A DNA stretch of 64,000 bases, taken from the NCBI GenBank assembly GCA_031551135.1, contig JAVBOA010000006.1, positions 1 to 64,000 on the forward strand, read 5' to 3'. A model generated the notes under the pieces. The model was not told the origin of the DNA. It ran no database searches and saw nothing but the letters and a program-made list of their open reading frames with translations. Source of the DNA: JAITVM01 sp031551135 (GTDB lineage Bacteria; Bacillota; Clostridia; Lachnospirales; JAITVM01). A program made the translations under genes and the position numbers. Positions 28,151 to 37,006 of the stretch are shown here, one piece after another (the stretch's first letter is position 1; the number at the start of each line of letters is the position of its first letter).

Positions 28151-29296
28151 CTATTTTCTATTTTCCAATAAAGATTTAATGCCATAAGTTGCATCTAAAA
28201 GTGTTGATATAGAGCGGTCGTTATTTAAATAATCTATAATTTTAGCCATAAATTCTGACATATCTACAGAAATAAACCAATCGGCTTTATTAAGCTCAGG
28301 CGGAACATAAGTTAAATTTGTGGAAAAAACTCTGGTAATAAGTTTTTCTTCATAAGCTTGGTTAAATTTTTCTGTGCCTTCGGTGAACATTGCAAAAGTT
28401 GTGGCAACATAAACCCTGTTTGCTTTGCGTGCCTTTAGTTCTTTTACTATATCTAAAACAGATTCGCCGGAAGAAATCATATCATCCACGATCAAAACGT
28501 CCATGCCTTCGACTGATCTTCCGATATATTCGTGAGTAATAATCGGATTTTTTCCACAAACGAGCTTTGTATGGTCACGGCGTTTATAAAACAAACCGGT
28601 ATCTAATTTCAGCACGGAAGCGTAATAAATAGCTCTGTCCATAGCGCCGGTGTCCGGTGCAACAACAAGCATTTTTGATTTATCAAAATCCAAATTCTTT
28701 TCATTTTCAACGATACCTTTTACTATATCATAAGTTGGGTAAATATTTTCGAAGGATGCAAGTGGAATTGCATTTTGGATATTAGGGTCATGTACATCAA
28801 ATGTAAGGATATCTTTAACGCCCATTCGTTCTAATTCTTGCAAAGCAAGGGAGCAATCGAGCGATTCACGACCTTTTTTCTTATGTTGGCGAGAAGCGTA
28901 CAATAATGGCATAAAAACAGATGTTCTTCTTGCTTTTCCGCCGATAGCGGAAATAGTTCTTTTTATATCAAGAAAATGTTCATCCGGACCTTTAAGCGTA
29001 TTTTTTCCGTATAATTGATATGAACATGAGTAATTTCCAACATCGCAGATAATAAATATATCTTTACCTCGCACAGAATCAACTAGTTTTACTTTTCCTT
29101 CGCCATTGGCAAAACGAACTTCGTTTGCAGGCAATAGATAAGTAGATGGAATAATATCCTCAGAATTAAATTGTTTATTTAGCTCACGCCTTTGGATTAT
29201 TCTCTTATCTACCTTTTTTCCAAGTTCTAACGCACTTTCCAAGGCGATAATACCCAATTGTCCATAAGGCTTGTATATCTGATTATTTTGGCTCAC
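28151..29296 (-). CDS. prs: Ribose-phosphate pyrophosphokinase, long form
   Basis: Makes PRPP from ribose 5-phosphate and ATP for nucleotide, His, Trp and NAD synthesis. 381 residues, about 65 longer than classic Prs (about 315). The core includes RRTSVFMPLLYASRQ, FDVHDPNIQNAIP, the PRPP-binding loop LIVDDMISSGESV and VVAPDTGAMDRA. The extra N-terminal segment fits the longer Prs variant seen in some Clostridia. The start is GTG 29296, with AGGAG 7 nt upstream. A gene-free stretch of about 320 bp (29297-29618) precedes it; apart from a terminator at its far end I see only AT-rich DNA there, with no convincing promoter. Confidence 0.9.
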   Translation of the reverse strand: MSQNNQIYKPYGQLGIIALESALELGKKVDKRIIQRRELNKQFNSEDIIPSTYLLPANEVRFANGEGKVKLVDSVRGKDIFIICDVGNYSCSYQLYGKNTLKGPDEHFLDIKRTISAIGGKARRTSVFMPLLYASRQHKKKGRESLDCSLALQELERMGVKDILTFDVHDPNIQNAIPLASFENIYPTYDIVKGIVENEKNLDFDKSKMLVVAPDTGAMDRAIYYASVLKLDTGLFYKRRDHTKLVCGKNPIITHEYIGRSVEGMDVLIVDDMISSGESVLDIVKELKARKANRVYVATTFAMFTEGTEKFNQAYEEKLITRVFSTNLTYVPPELNKADWFISVDMSEFMAKIIDYLNNDRSISTLLDATYGIKSLLENRK

Positions 29297-29480
29297 GAAA
29301 ATATCTCCTTATAATTGATTGAGGCATACAAGATGAAATAATATACCTGTTTATAATATTTACTATTTATTGTTTTTTAATGTATTGTTTAAATTATACA
29401 AATGATATTTCTACAGAAATACAACTATAGTATACAAGAGCAAATTAAAAAAATCAATGAAAAATAAAATTGCACAAATA

Positions 29481-29524
29481 AAAAAACACATATATTTAGT
29501 CATTAAAATCAAAATATATGTGTC
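29481..29524 (-). terminator. Terminator of the DHH phosphoesterase gene
   Basis: 12-bp stem ACACATATATTT / AAATATATGTGT (29487-29498 with 29513-29524); on the minus strand it is followed by T6, continuing T-rich. Confidence 0.8.
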
Positions 29525-29618
29525 GATTCGCTATTATAAACCAAAATTCTTTTTTTAAATCAAATAATTCTTGTAAAAGATTACTAATATTTTACTAAAA
29601 ATAATTTTTTAATTATCA

Positions 29619-30527
29619 TTATTTGTTAATAAAGTTTATTATTTCGGAGATAGTTTTATCTGTATTTTCATATAATACCTGACAGGTTCCGACCTTTTTA
29701 TGACCGCCTCCGCCATATTTCAACATCAAAGAGCCTACATCAATATCAGAATCTTTCTTTATAATAGAATGTCCGACAGCGATAGACACATTGACTTTAT
29801 TCCGTCCGTCTACAATCCAAAGATTTATGTTTTGTTCCGGGAAAATCGAATAGACCAAAAACCTGTTGCCGCTGTAGATTGTTTCTACATTTCTAAGGTC
29901 TGTAACAACACAGTCTCCATAAACTTTGGAATATTTCAAAAGCATTTCTTTGAAAAGCTCATTTTGCTCCTTATAAACTTCGATTCGCTCTAAAACATCT
30001 GGGTCTTTTAAAATTTCGCCGATTGATTTTTCGCCGCAAAGCCGCATTAATTTTTCCATCAGCTGATAATTGCTGATTCTGTAATTTCTGAAACGCCCCA
30101 AGCCGGTGCGCGGATCCATCAAAAAACCAATCAAAACCCAGCCCTGCGGATTCAAAATTTCATCTACGGTTAATTCGGCCGAATCGACTTTGTCGACGTA
30201 CTTAATCATTTCTTTTAAATTCGGAAATTCTTTTTCTCCGCCATAATATTCATAAATAATTCTTGCAGCACTTTTTTCAAGGCGCGATTCTCCTCTAAAT
30301 TCAATCTTTCCGGAAATCCGTTCCTCTTCGCTGGAATGGTGGTCGAACCACATTCCACAACCCTCTATATATGGAACATTCGCCAATATGTCATTTTCTG
30401 TAACAGAAATTTTCCCATCTTGAACATCTTTAGGATGTACATATTCGTAAGAATCTACTAGGCCTTTAAATGTCAAAAGCGTTCCGCAAGCCAAACCATC
30501 AAAATCTGATCGAGTTAATAAACGCAA
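29619..30527 (-). CDS. DHH-family phosphoesterase (exopolyphosphatase/NrnA-like)
   Basis: 302 residues. TRSDFDGLACGTLL contains the first metal-binding motif of the DHH superfamily, WFDHHSSEE is the DHH motif itself, and the C-terminal GGGGHKKVGTCQV is the DHHA1 RNA/substrate-binding motif. Family members cleave short oligonucleotides, cyclic dinucleotide products or polyphosphate; the exact substrate cannot be read from the sequence. The start is TTG 30527 because AGGAGG lies exactly 7 nt before it and the conserved domain begins at once; longer frames to the right run into a repeat element. Confidence 0.82.
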   Translation of the reverse strand: MRLLTRSDFDGLACGTLLTFKGLVDSYEYVHPKDVQDGKISVTENDILANVPYIEGCGMWFDHHSSEEERISGKIEFRGESRLEKSAARIIYEYYGGEKEFPNLKEMIKYVDKVDSAELTVDEILNPQGWVLIGFLMDPRTGLGRFRNYRISNYQLMEKLMRLCGEKSIGEILKDPDVLERIEVYKEQNELFKEMLLKYSKVYGDCVVTDLRNVETIYSGNRFLVYSIFPEQNINLWIVDGRNKVNVSIAVGHSIIKKDSDIDVGSLMLKYGGGGHKKVGTCQVLYENTDKTISEIINFINK

Positions 30528-30554
30528 AGTAATTCCTCCTAACCCATTTTTCGT

Positions 30555-30600
30555 TATTTCCAATTTGATATTTTTTCTGTTTTATAGATTGGAAATAGTA
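30555..30600. repeat. Degenerate copy of the ATACTATTT palindromic repeat
   Basis: TATTTCCAAT (30555-30564) and ATTGGAAATA (30588-30597), followed by GTA, form a perfect inverted repeat resembling the ends of the dispersed family (GGAAATAGTA). It lies in the leader of the DHH gene. Confidence 0.45.
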
Positions 30601-30656
30601 CAAGTATTATATATTTGTCGACATTATTTTGGGCTAAGAATAGGAAAAAACAAAAT

Positions 30657-31580
30657 TTACCCTAGATATTCTTTCCAGAGATTTTCCGGATATATATCAT
30701 TTTTGATAAATTCGTTTATAGCGTTTACAACCGTTTCTTTATCTTCTTTATAAGTAACACCAAACCATTTTTCTTTGGAATGAAGAATTTTTACATTTGC
30801 TTTTTTTGCTTGTATCAATTCATCGACAACTGTCGGTAAGAAAAATTCGGCTTTTAAATTTTCTTTATTCTTCTCTAAAAATATCGGGAATAATCTTTCA
30901 AGCTCCGCAAAAATACTAGGCGTAAATCCCCACGTATTCATCGAAACAATCGTATCGGTTTTTAAAGGAGTAAAATCTCCGTTTTCTTCTAAATATTTTA
31001 TTTCATCATCAAATTTCTGGATATTTGTGCGCTCAACAATGCTTTTTAAAAATCCGTCCGCTGTAGATTCACAAACGCCTCTGGCGACATGACCGTTTTC
31101 AGAAATTGTCTTAGATAATTCGAATCCTACCATAGCGTAATTATAAAAATCAGCGTTATCTTTTACATTATTTAAAAAATCCGCAACAATTTCAAAAGAG
31201 CTTCTACCGTAAAAATCATCCGCATTTATTACCACAAAAGGTGTATCTACGCAATCTTTGCAAGATAAAACGGCGTGACCGGTGCCCCAAGGCTTTGTCC
31301 GTCCTTCGGGTGCGCTGAATCCGTCCGGCAAATTATCGACCTCTTGATAGACATATTCAACATCAATTATTTTTGCTATTTTATCTCCGATTATTTCTCT
31401 GAAACTCTCGTCGATTTCTTTTTTTATAATAAAAACGACTTTGCCGAATCCGGATTTAATCGCATCATAAATTGAATAATCCATAATTATTTCTCCGTGC
31501 GGTCCTACAGGCTCTATTTGTTTCAAACCGCCGAATCTGCTTCCGATACCGGCAGCCATTATTACTAAAGTAGGTTTCAT
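30657..31580 (-). CDS. Sugar-phosphate nucleotidyltransferase family protein
   Basis: 307 residues from ATG 31580, which has AGAGGAG upstream. N-terminal LVIMAAGIGSRFGGLKQIEPVG is the nucleotide-binding signature of GT-A-fold nucleotidyltransferases, and VVINADDFYG supplies the metal-binding Asp motif. Such enzymes make NDP-sugars or activate other phosphorylated groups; the substrate is not evident. It lies divergently from galE across about 280 bp, consistent with but not proving a role in sugar-nucleotide metabolism. Confidence 0.82.
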   Translation of the reverse strand: MKPTLVIMAAGIGSRFGGLKQIEPVGPHGEIIMDYSIYDAIKSGFGKVVFIIKKEIDESFREIIGDKIAKIIDVEYVYQEVDNLPDGFSAPEGRTKPWGTGHAVLSCKDCVDTPFVVINADDFYGRSSFEIVADFLNNVKDNADFYNYAMVGFELSKTISENGHVARGVCESTADGFLKSIVERTNIQKFDDEIKYLEENGDFTPLKTDTIVSMNTWGFTPSIFAELERLFPIFLEKNKENLKAEFFLPTVVDELIQAKKANVKILHSKEKWFGVTYKEDKETVVNAINEFIKNDIYPENLWKEYLG

Positions 31581-31696
31581 AATATACACTCCTCTATAAA
31601 TACGGCAGAGTATTACACCGCCGAAAAATATTTGCAAACATTAAATATTCTATTTCAAAAACATAATATCGTCAACATTTTCGAATTCATTTTTAC

Positions 31697-31740
31697 ACTA
31701 TTTCCAAATAAAGTTTATTGCCGGAAAAATCGGAAATAGC
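31697..31740. repeat. Degenerate copy of the ATACTATTT palindromic repeat
   Basis: ACTATTTCC on the left and GGAAATAGC on the right (8-bp perfect inverted core) enclose about 26 bp that do not match the longer copies. It lies between the divergent nucleotidyltransferase and galE genes. Confidence 0.35.
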
Positions 31741-31776
31741 GATATTTTTTTTGTGAAATTTTTAATCAGCTCTCAT

Positions 31777-31805
31777 TTGATTTTTTTTTTGATGAAGTTT
31801 ATACT
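31777..31805 (+). promoter_or_regulatory. Probable galE promoter
   Basis: TTGATT (31777-31782), 17-bp spacer, TATACT (31800-31805), about 55 bp before the galE start. The presence of a decent promoter and RBS shows the locus once was, and may still be, transcribed. Confidence 0.6.
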
Positions 31806-31860
31806 AAATACAGTAGTATGAATTACTGTTTAGAGGAATTTATATTTTAGGAGGAAAAAA

Positions 31861-32868
31861 ATGTCCATATTAGTAACAGGCGGCGCTGGATATATAGGAA
31901 GCCACACTTGTGTAGAGCTTCTTAATTTAGGTTATGAAATTGTCATTGTAGACAATCTTTCAAATAGTAAATATGAATCCGTTGAGAGAGTTAAAAAAAT
32001 TACAGGTAAATAAATTAAATTCTATAAAACGGATAGCCTGGACAAAGACGGACTGGAAAAAGTTTTTTTGAATTAAAAAATCGACGCGGTTATGCATTTT
32101 GCCGGTTTAAAAGCTGTTGGTGAATCTGTTGCAATACCGCTGGATTATTATCATAATAATATTACCGGAACATTGAATTTGCTTTTTTTGATGAAGCAAT
32201 ATAATGTTAAGAATTTCATTTTCTCATCTTCGGCTACGGTTTACGGCGAAGTCAAAAAACTTCCGCTTACCGAAGATTCAGAAACAGGCGGAACCACAAA
32301 TCCTTATGGAACTACAAAACTTATGATTGAATGGATTCTCAAAGATTTATATAATTCGGATAACTCTTATAACATAATGGTTTTAAGATATTTCAATCCT
32401 ATCGGTGCGCATATTTCGGGAACAATCGGCGAAGACCCGAACGGAATTCCGAATAATTTAATGCCATATATCTCTCAAGTAGCAATCGGCAAGCTTGAAA
32501 AATTGTCCGTATTCGGAAATGATTACGATACTGTCGACGGCACAGGAGTCAGAGATTATATACATGTGGTGGATTTGGCGATTGGTCATATTAAAGCCTT
32601 AGAACATATCGAAAACGCAGGATATAAAGTTTATAACCTCGGAACAGGATACGGAATCAGTGTACTGCAAATGATTGAGGCTTTTGAAAAATCTTCGGGC
32701 AAAAAAGTACCATATCAAATAGTAGGCAGACGCGCCGGTGATATTGCGATTTGCTATGCCGATCCGTCTAAAGCGGAACGTGAAATTAATTTTAAAGCGC
32801 TTAAAAATTTAGACGATATGTGTAAAGATACTTGGAGATGGCAAGAAAATAATCCAAACGGATTCTAA
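31861..32868 (+). pseudogene. galE: UDP-glucose 4-epimerase interrupted by two in-frame TAA codons
   Basis: From the ATG at 31861 (AGGAGG upstream) one frame runs through 336 codons with GalE features throughout: Rossmann motif TGGAGYIGSHT at residues 6-16, HFAGLKAVGESV, SSSATVYG, the catalytic NPYGTTK with Tyr about 149 and Lys 153, and the C-terminal RRAGDIAICYADPSKA. The frame is broken by TAA at 32011-32013 (codon 51) and TAA at 32074-32076 (codon 72); no frameshift is needed. The 258-residue remainder from ATG 32092 has no RBS and lacks the NAD-binding loop. Each stop is one substitution away from GAA, AAA or CAA. Most likely a recent pseudogene; assembly error or readthrough are alternatives. 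Confidence 0.85.
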
Positions 32869-32877
32869 AAATATTTT

Positions 32878-32908
32878 GGGCAGAATTTAAATCTGCCCTA
32901 TTTTTTTT
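32878..32908 (+). terminator. Terminator between galE and rluB
   Basis: GGGCAGA / TCTGCCC stem (32878-32884 with 32892-32898), 7-nt loop, then TA and T8 on the plus strand. The rluB stop codon lies in the loop, so it serves convergent genes. Confidence 0.8.
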
Positions 32909-33603
32909 AAATATGCAATTTCGGATTTATTCAAATACCGGTATTTTCCCGATTGCAAATCTCCGATTTTTATTTCTCCGATTGCAACTCTTTGCAAAGT
33001 AATAACCGGACAGTTTATTTTTTCGCACATTTTTCTGACTTGCCGGTTTTTACCTTCCCGAATAATTATTTCGACTTCAGTTTGATTATTTTTAGTGCTG
33101 AGTATTTTTAATGAAGCCGGAGAAGTTTTGTAATCTTCTATTTGCAGTCCGGATTTAAAATCTTTTATATTACTTTCCGTAGGAATCCCGTCAACAAGAG
33201 CTTTGTAAGTTTTTTGGACTTCATGTTTCGGGTGAGTCAGCTTGAATGTCAAATCGCCGTCGTTTGTTAAAATAATCAACCCCGAAGTATCATAATCCAG
33301 TCTTCCCACGGGATAAATCCGTGTATCATTTATTTTTACTAAATCGGTAACGGTTTTTCTGTTAAATTGGTCTTTTGCGGAAGAAATATAGCCGATCGGT
33401 TTATTTAACATTATGTAAATATGATCTGATTTTTTTTCAACTTTTATATTTCTAAAACAAACTTCATCTTTTTCCGGTTCGATTTTTGTTCCCAATTCGG
33501 TAACGGTTTCGCCGTTAATTTTTATTTCGCCGTTTAAAATCAATTCTTCGGCTTTTCTTCTTGAGCAAATTCCGCATTCCGCAAGATATTTTTGTAATCT
33601 CAA
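32887..33603 (-). CDS. rluB: Ribosomal large subunit pseudouridine synthase, RsuA/RluB family
   Basis: 238 residues. An N-terminal S4 RNA-binding domain (MRLQKYLAECGICSRRKAEELI) is followed by the pseudouridine synthase domain with the catalytic-Asp motif GRLDYDTSGLIILTNDG and the C-terminal REGKNRQVRKM motif. Firmicute members modify 23S rRNA near position 2605 (E. coli numbering). The start is TTG 33603 with AAGGAG 8 nt upstream. It follows the scp/dac genes, as in many Bacillota. Confidence 0.9.
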   Translation of the reverse strand: MRLQKYLAECGICSRRKAEELILNGEIKINGETVTELGTKIEPEKDEVCFRNIKVEKKSDHIYIMLNKPIGYISSAKDQFNRKTVTDLVKINDTRIYPVGRLDYDTSGLIILTNDGDLTFKLTHPKHEVQKTYKALVDGIPTESNIKDFKSGLQIEDYKTSPASLKILSTKNNQTEVEIIIREGKNRQVRKMCEKINCPVITLQRVAIGEIKIGDLQSGKYRYLNKSEIAYLKKIGQI

Positions 33604-33648
33604 TGCTTTTAGCTCCTTATAAAAATATATTAAAGCTTTTTCAATATA

Positions 33649-33679
33649 CTTTAGAATGGCGAGTTACGCCATTCTAAAG
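33649..33679. other. Perfect 13-bp hairpin between dac gene and rluB
   Basis: CTTTAGAATGGCG / CGCCATTCTAAAG around an AGTTA loop. The T run (after CGG) is on the plus-strand side, whereas the genes on both sides read on the minus strand, so it is not an ordinary terminator for them. Confidence 0.6.
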
Positions 33680-33701
33680 CGGTTTTTTAATATTTTAATA
33701 T

Positions 33702-34886
33702 TTAATATTCAAATTCAGGTAAAATTATATTTACTTCATCTCGGGTAGTAATTGAAATAAGTTCATTTAAAACAAATTCCATGCAAGTTTTTAAATCATG
33801 GCGCTCTGCCGAGGAATCGGTTATTAAATCAATTTCGGTATAAAGTTCGTTATTTATAAAGACTTGCGCACAGCCTAATTTTTGATTTACGGTTACAGGT
33901 GCTTTGATAGTTTCAGGAGCCTCAATTTTTATTTGCAAAGAATTATATTCTTCATTTGTCAGCGGCAATTGCAAGCTCTCTTTGAAATAAAGATTCATTT
34001 CCATGGTTTTGCTTCGTTCTACATGCAAGTTTGTAGCAATTTGAGAGTTATCAATTATATAATAATATTTAAAATTATTAAATCCATAGTTCAATAATTC
34101 CTTAGCGTCCTTGAATTTTTGGTTTTTTCCGCGGTCGCCCCAGCCGCTTTGCAAAACAACAGACACCAACTGCATTCCGTTTCGTTTCGCCGAACCGACA
34201 AAACAATGTCCGGCTTTATTAGTAAAGCCTGTTTTAATTCCGTTCGCGCCTTCCATTTCTTTTAATAAACGGTTTTTATTATTGAAAGTGTAAGCGCGCT
34301 TGTCACTGCTGAAAGTTATGTTTGAAGTATTTATTATTTTAACAAATTCTTTGTTTTGCAGAGCATAATTAGACATTAAGGCTAAATCGTAGGAAGTTGA
34401 GTGATGATTGCCTGCATCCAATCCGTTTGGAGTTTCAAAAAGCGTATCTTTAGCGCCTAAATCAATTGCTTTATCGGTCATCATTTTGCAAAAATTCTCG
34501 ACAGAACCGCCAACATGTTCAGCGATTGCAACAGCGGCATCATTCGAGGACTCCAGCATCAGCGCATAAAGCAGGAATTTCAATTTTATTTTTTCGCCTT
34601 TTTGTAAATTCATTTTTACTTTAGGCGCAGTTGTTGCTTTTTGCGAAACAATAACTTCATCGTTCAAATTAGCGTTTTCCAATGTAATTATGGCGGTCAT
34701 AATCTTTGTTGTGCTGGCCATCGGCATTGGAGCAAAAGCGTCCTTTTCCCATAAAACTTTTCCCGTTTTGCAATCCATCAAAATTGCGGATTTTGATTCG
34801 ACTTTCGGCTCTTTCTTTTCTTCGGCGTGTAAATTTCCTATGATAAATGATGAAAACAACAAATAAATAAGTATAAACTTTCGCAT
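33702..34886 (-). CDS. D-alanyl-D-alanine carboxypeptidase (serine-type, DacB/DacF-like)
   Basis: 394 residues with a signal peptide (cleavage near HAEE, residue 21). Catalytic SxxK in MASTTKIMTA, SxN in LESSNDAA and KTG in GIKTGFTN, so an active low-molecular-weight PBP of the S11 family that trims the terminal D-Ala of peptidoglycan stem peptides. A C-terminal beta-rich domain follows. It lies downstream of scpA-scpB, the position of dacB in B. subtilis. A second, related enzyme lies 2 kb away (37007-38230). ATG 34886 has AGGAG upstream. Confidence 0.92.
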   Translation of the reverse strand: MRKFILIYLLFSSFIIGNLHAEEKKEPKVESKSAILMDCKTGKVLWEKDAFAPMPMASTTKIMTAIITLENANLNDEVIVSQKATTAPKVKMNLQKGEKIKLKFLLYALMLESSNDAAVAIAEHVGGSVENFCKMMTDKAIDLGAKDTLFETPNGLDAGNHHSTSYDLALMSNYALQNKEFVKIINTSNITFSSDKRAYTFNNKNRLLKEMEGANGIKTGFTNKAGHCFVGSAKRNGMQLVSVVLQSGWGDRGKNQKFKDAKELLNYGFNNFKYYYIIDNSQIATNLHVERSKTMEMNLYFKESLQLPLTNEEYNSLQIKIEAPETIKAPVTVNQKLGCAQVFINNELYTEIDLITDSSAERHDLKTCMEFVLNELISITTRDEVNIILPEFEY

Positions 34887-34972
34887 AATAGTTCTCCTTT
34901 GTGATGTTCTTTTAGGAATAGTTTATACTTAAAAATAAATTTTATTTTGGAAATTTTTAGAGGTATTACAGA

Positions 34973-35515
34973 CTAATGGTCAAAAAAGCCTTGCTCTTGA
35001 GTGCTGCCTGTTTTAAGAATCGGCAATCTATCAAGCCCCGAATATCCGTAATATTTCAAAAATTCGTCGGTAGTACCAAAAATTATCGGTTTACCCGGCG
35101 ATTCCAAACGACCTTTCTCACAAACAAGCTCGTATTCGATAAGTTTATTAATGGCGTGCTCGGCGCTGACCCCTCTTATTTCTTCTATATCATTTTTGGT
35201 TATAGGCTGCTTATATGCGACTATTGCCAAGGTTTCCAATAATGTTTGAGTCAATTTCTTTTTTGGTTTTGTTCCGAAAAGCTCTTTCAGATAATCGAAA
35301 TAAATCGGATTTGTACACATTTGAACTTCTTCGCCGACTTCGATAATCACAATTCCCCGCTCTTCGTTATAATATTTATCCGATAAATTTTTTATAACAA
35401 GCCTTGTTGATTTTAAATCAAGATTCAGAAGCTCTGATATTTTTTTCAAAGAAAAAGAATTTCCGGAGGCGAATAAAATCGCTTCAATTATTTTTTCACA
35501 TTTATTCGGATTCAT
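34973..35515 (-). CDS. scpB: Segregation and condensation protein B
   Basis: 180 residues with two winged-helix domains: IIEAILFASGNSFSLKKISELL at the N-terminus and LETLAIVAYKQPITKNDIEEIRGV, the family signature, in the middle. It forms the SMC-ScpA-ScpB condensin that organises and segregates the nucleoid. It begins 14 bp after scpA in the same operon. Confidence 0.96.
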   Translation of the reverse strand: MNPNKCEKIIEAILFASGNSFSLKKISELLNLDLKSTRLVIKNLSDKYYNEERGIVIIEVGEEVQMCTNPIYFDYLKELFGTKPKKKLTQTLLETLAIVAYKQPITKNDIEEIRGVSAEHAINKLIEYELVCEKGRLESPGKPIIFGTTDEFLKYYGYSGLDRLPILKTGSTQEQGFFDH

Positions 35516-35529
35516 AAAACAAAACTCCC

Positions 35530-36276
35530 TTATAGCGGAATTATTATAATTTCGTCAAAAAGATTTTCTTGAAGCACATTTATTAATTTCAATTTAAGCA
35601 TTTCTAAAACCGCTAAAAATGTTACCACAATTTCGATTTTATTTTCCGAGTCCGAAAAAATATCTCTAAAAAATATGGATTTCTTATTAGTAAATTGTTT
35701 TTTGATTAATAAAATTTGATTTTCAATCGTAAACGAATCTTTTTTTATTGAATTGAATGAAAAACGAATTTTGTCTTTTTTTAATTCTTTGCGGTTAAGG
35801 ATATCTAAAAAAACTTTCTGCATTGTTTCAAGCGGTATATTTTCTAAAAAATCTTCGGGCTTATGTAATTTTTCTCCGATTAAAAATTCGATTAAATTCG
35901 CATTTTCTTCCCTGAAAATAACTTTCTCCGAAAAAACTTCTTCATTTCGTAATATTTCCGATATCTCTTTAAAACGTTTATATTCCAATAATCTGCGAAC
36001 CAATTCTTCACGCGGGTCAATATTTTCATCGGTTTCTGTAGCATTTTTTGGTTTTGGCAAAAGCATTTTTGATTTAATCTCTAAAAGCGTCGAAGCCATG
36101 ACCAGAAATTCGCTTATATTATCCATATCGCGCGTAGAAAATGTATATTCCATAAATTGGTCGGTGATTAAAGCTATCGGAATATCATAGATATTCAGTT
36201 CATTTTTCTCAATCAAATGATAGAGCAAATCCAGCGGACCTTCAAAAATTTCTAATTTAATATTTATATCTTTCAT
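35530..36276 (-). CDS. scpA: Segregation and condensation protein A
   Basis: 248 residues. The kleisin signature KLEIFEGPLDLLYHLIEKNELNIYDIPI-type N-terminus (only partly quoted) and LLEIKSKMLLPKP are clear, with a C-terminal winged helix. Bridges the SMC heads together with ScpB. Its ATG overlaps the stop of the M50-like gene (ATGA), indicating translational coupling with that membrane protein. Confidence 0.95.
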   Translation of the reverse strand: MKDINIKLEIFEGPLDLLYHLIEKNELNIYDIPIALITDQFMEYTFSTRDMDNISEFLVMASTLLEIKSKMLLPKPKNATETDENIDPREELVRRLLEYKRFKEISEILRNEEVFSEKVIFREENANLIEFLIGEKLHKPEDFLENIPLETMQKVFLDILNRKELKKDKIRFSFNSIKKDSFTIENQILLIKKQFTNKKSIFFRDIFSDSENKIEIVVTFLAVLEMLKLKLINVLQENLFDEIIIIPL

Positions 36277-36857
36277 TTGTACAACGGCCCCAAAATAAGT
36301 TTTAATATAAAATCATTTACTCCGCTTATAAATCCGAATGATACAAGCAAAATAAGAATTATCTGCAAAGTTTTTTCCATATTGCTGTATTTTACAATCT
36401 GATTTGGTTTTAAAAAACACATTAATATTTTTGAGCCGTCCAGCGGTGTGATCGGAATAAAATTCAACACACCAAAAGTAATACTCATAGGTATAAATTC
36501 TTGAAAAAATGCATAAAGATAGAGGTTTAAATTTATATTCAAATAAAGAATGGCCAATAAAATCGCTAAGACTATATTAACAACGGGCGGAATAACATAA
36601 GTCAATGTAATCCCTCTTGTTCGGTTTTTATAAAAATGAGTTTGATTATACAGTGGCTTTCCCCAGCCCAAACCAAAAAACACACAAATCAAATAACCGA
36701 TAGGCTCTATATGTTTAAGGGGATTCAAAGTAAGGCGTTTTTCCTTTTTTGGAGCTTCGTCTCCAAATTTGTAAGAAATAAAACATTTTAAAAATTCGTG
36801 TATTGTGATTATGAGCGCCGCGCAGATTAATCGGCTGATTAAGCTTAATGCATCCAA
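36273..36857 (-). CDS. Site-2-protease-like (M50, YwhC-type) membrane protein with a disrupted HExxH motif
   Basis: 194 residues, mostly membrane segments. The framework matches the short M50B family found beside scpAB in Firmicutes: IHEFLKCFISYKFGD, RLTLNPLKHIEPIGYL and LNFIPITPLDGSKIL (third metal-ligand Asp). However, the zinc motif reads HEFLK instead of HExxH: the second His is Lys (codon AAA). The protein may thus be catalytically dead or use another residue. It starts at TTG 36857 with AGGAGG 7 nt upstream; the nearby ATG is out of frame. It is the first gene of the M50-scpA-scpB run. Confidence 0.85.
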   Translation of the reverse strand: MDALSLISRLICAALIITIHEFLKCFISYKFGDEAPKKEKRLTLNPLKHIEPIGYLICVFFGLGWGKPLYNQTHFYKNRTRGITLTYVIPPVVNIVLAILLAILYLNINLNLYLYAFFQEFIPMSITFGVLNFIPITPLDGSKILMCFLKPNQIVKYSNMEKTLQIILILLVSFGFISGVNDFILKLILGPLYK

Positions 36858-36953
36858 TATATTTCCTCCTAAAGATTTTTATCAAATGTACTAAAAAACA
36901 TTTCAAATTATATTATATATTATTTTTAAAATATAGTACAGTAGGGGCTAAAT

Positions 36954-36994
36954 CAAAAAAAGACAGGCGAAAATCTGAAATATTTTTGCCTGCC
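36954..36994 (-). terminator. Terminator of the second D,D-carboxypeptidase gene
   Basis: On the minus strand GCAGGCAAAAA pairs with TTTTCGCCTGT and is followed by T7 (36954-36960 region). It lies just past the stop at 37007. The 100 bp to the right end of the M50 gene leader are AT-rich with no clear promoter. Confidence 0.75.
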
Positions 36995-37006
36995 GTAAAA
37001 TTTATT

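Noticed and set aside
32092..32868. Separate functional short epimerase gene
   Set aside because: No RBS before ATG 32092, and the product would lack the NAD-binding Rossmann loop; it is the remainder of the broken galE.
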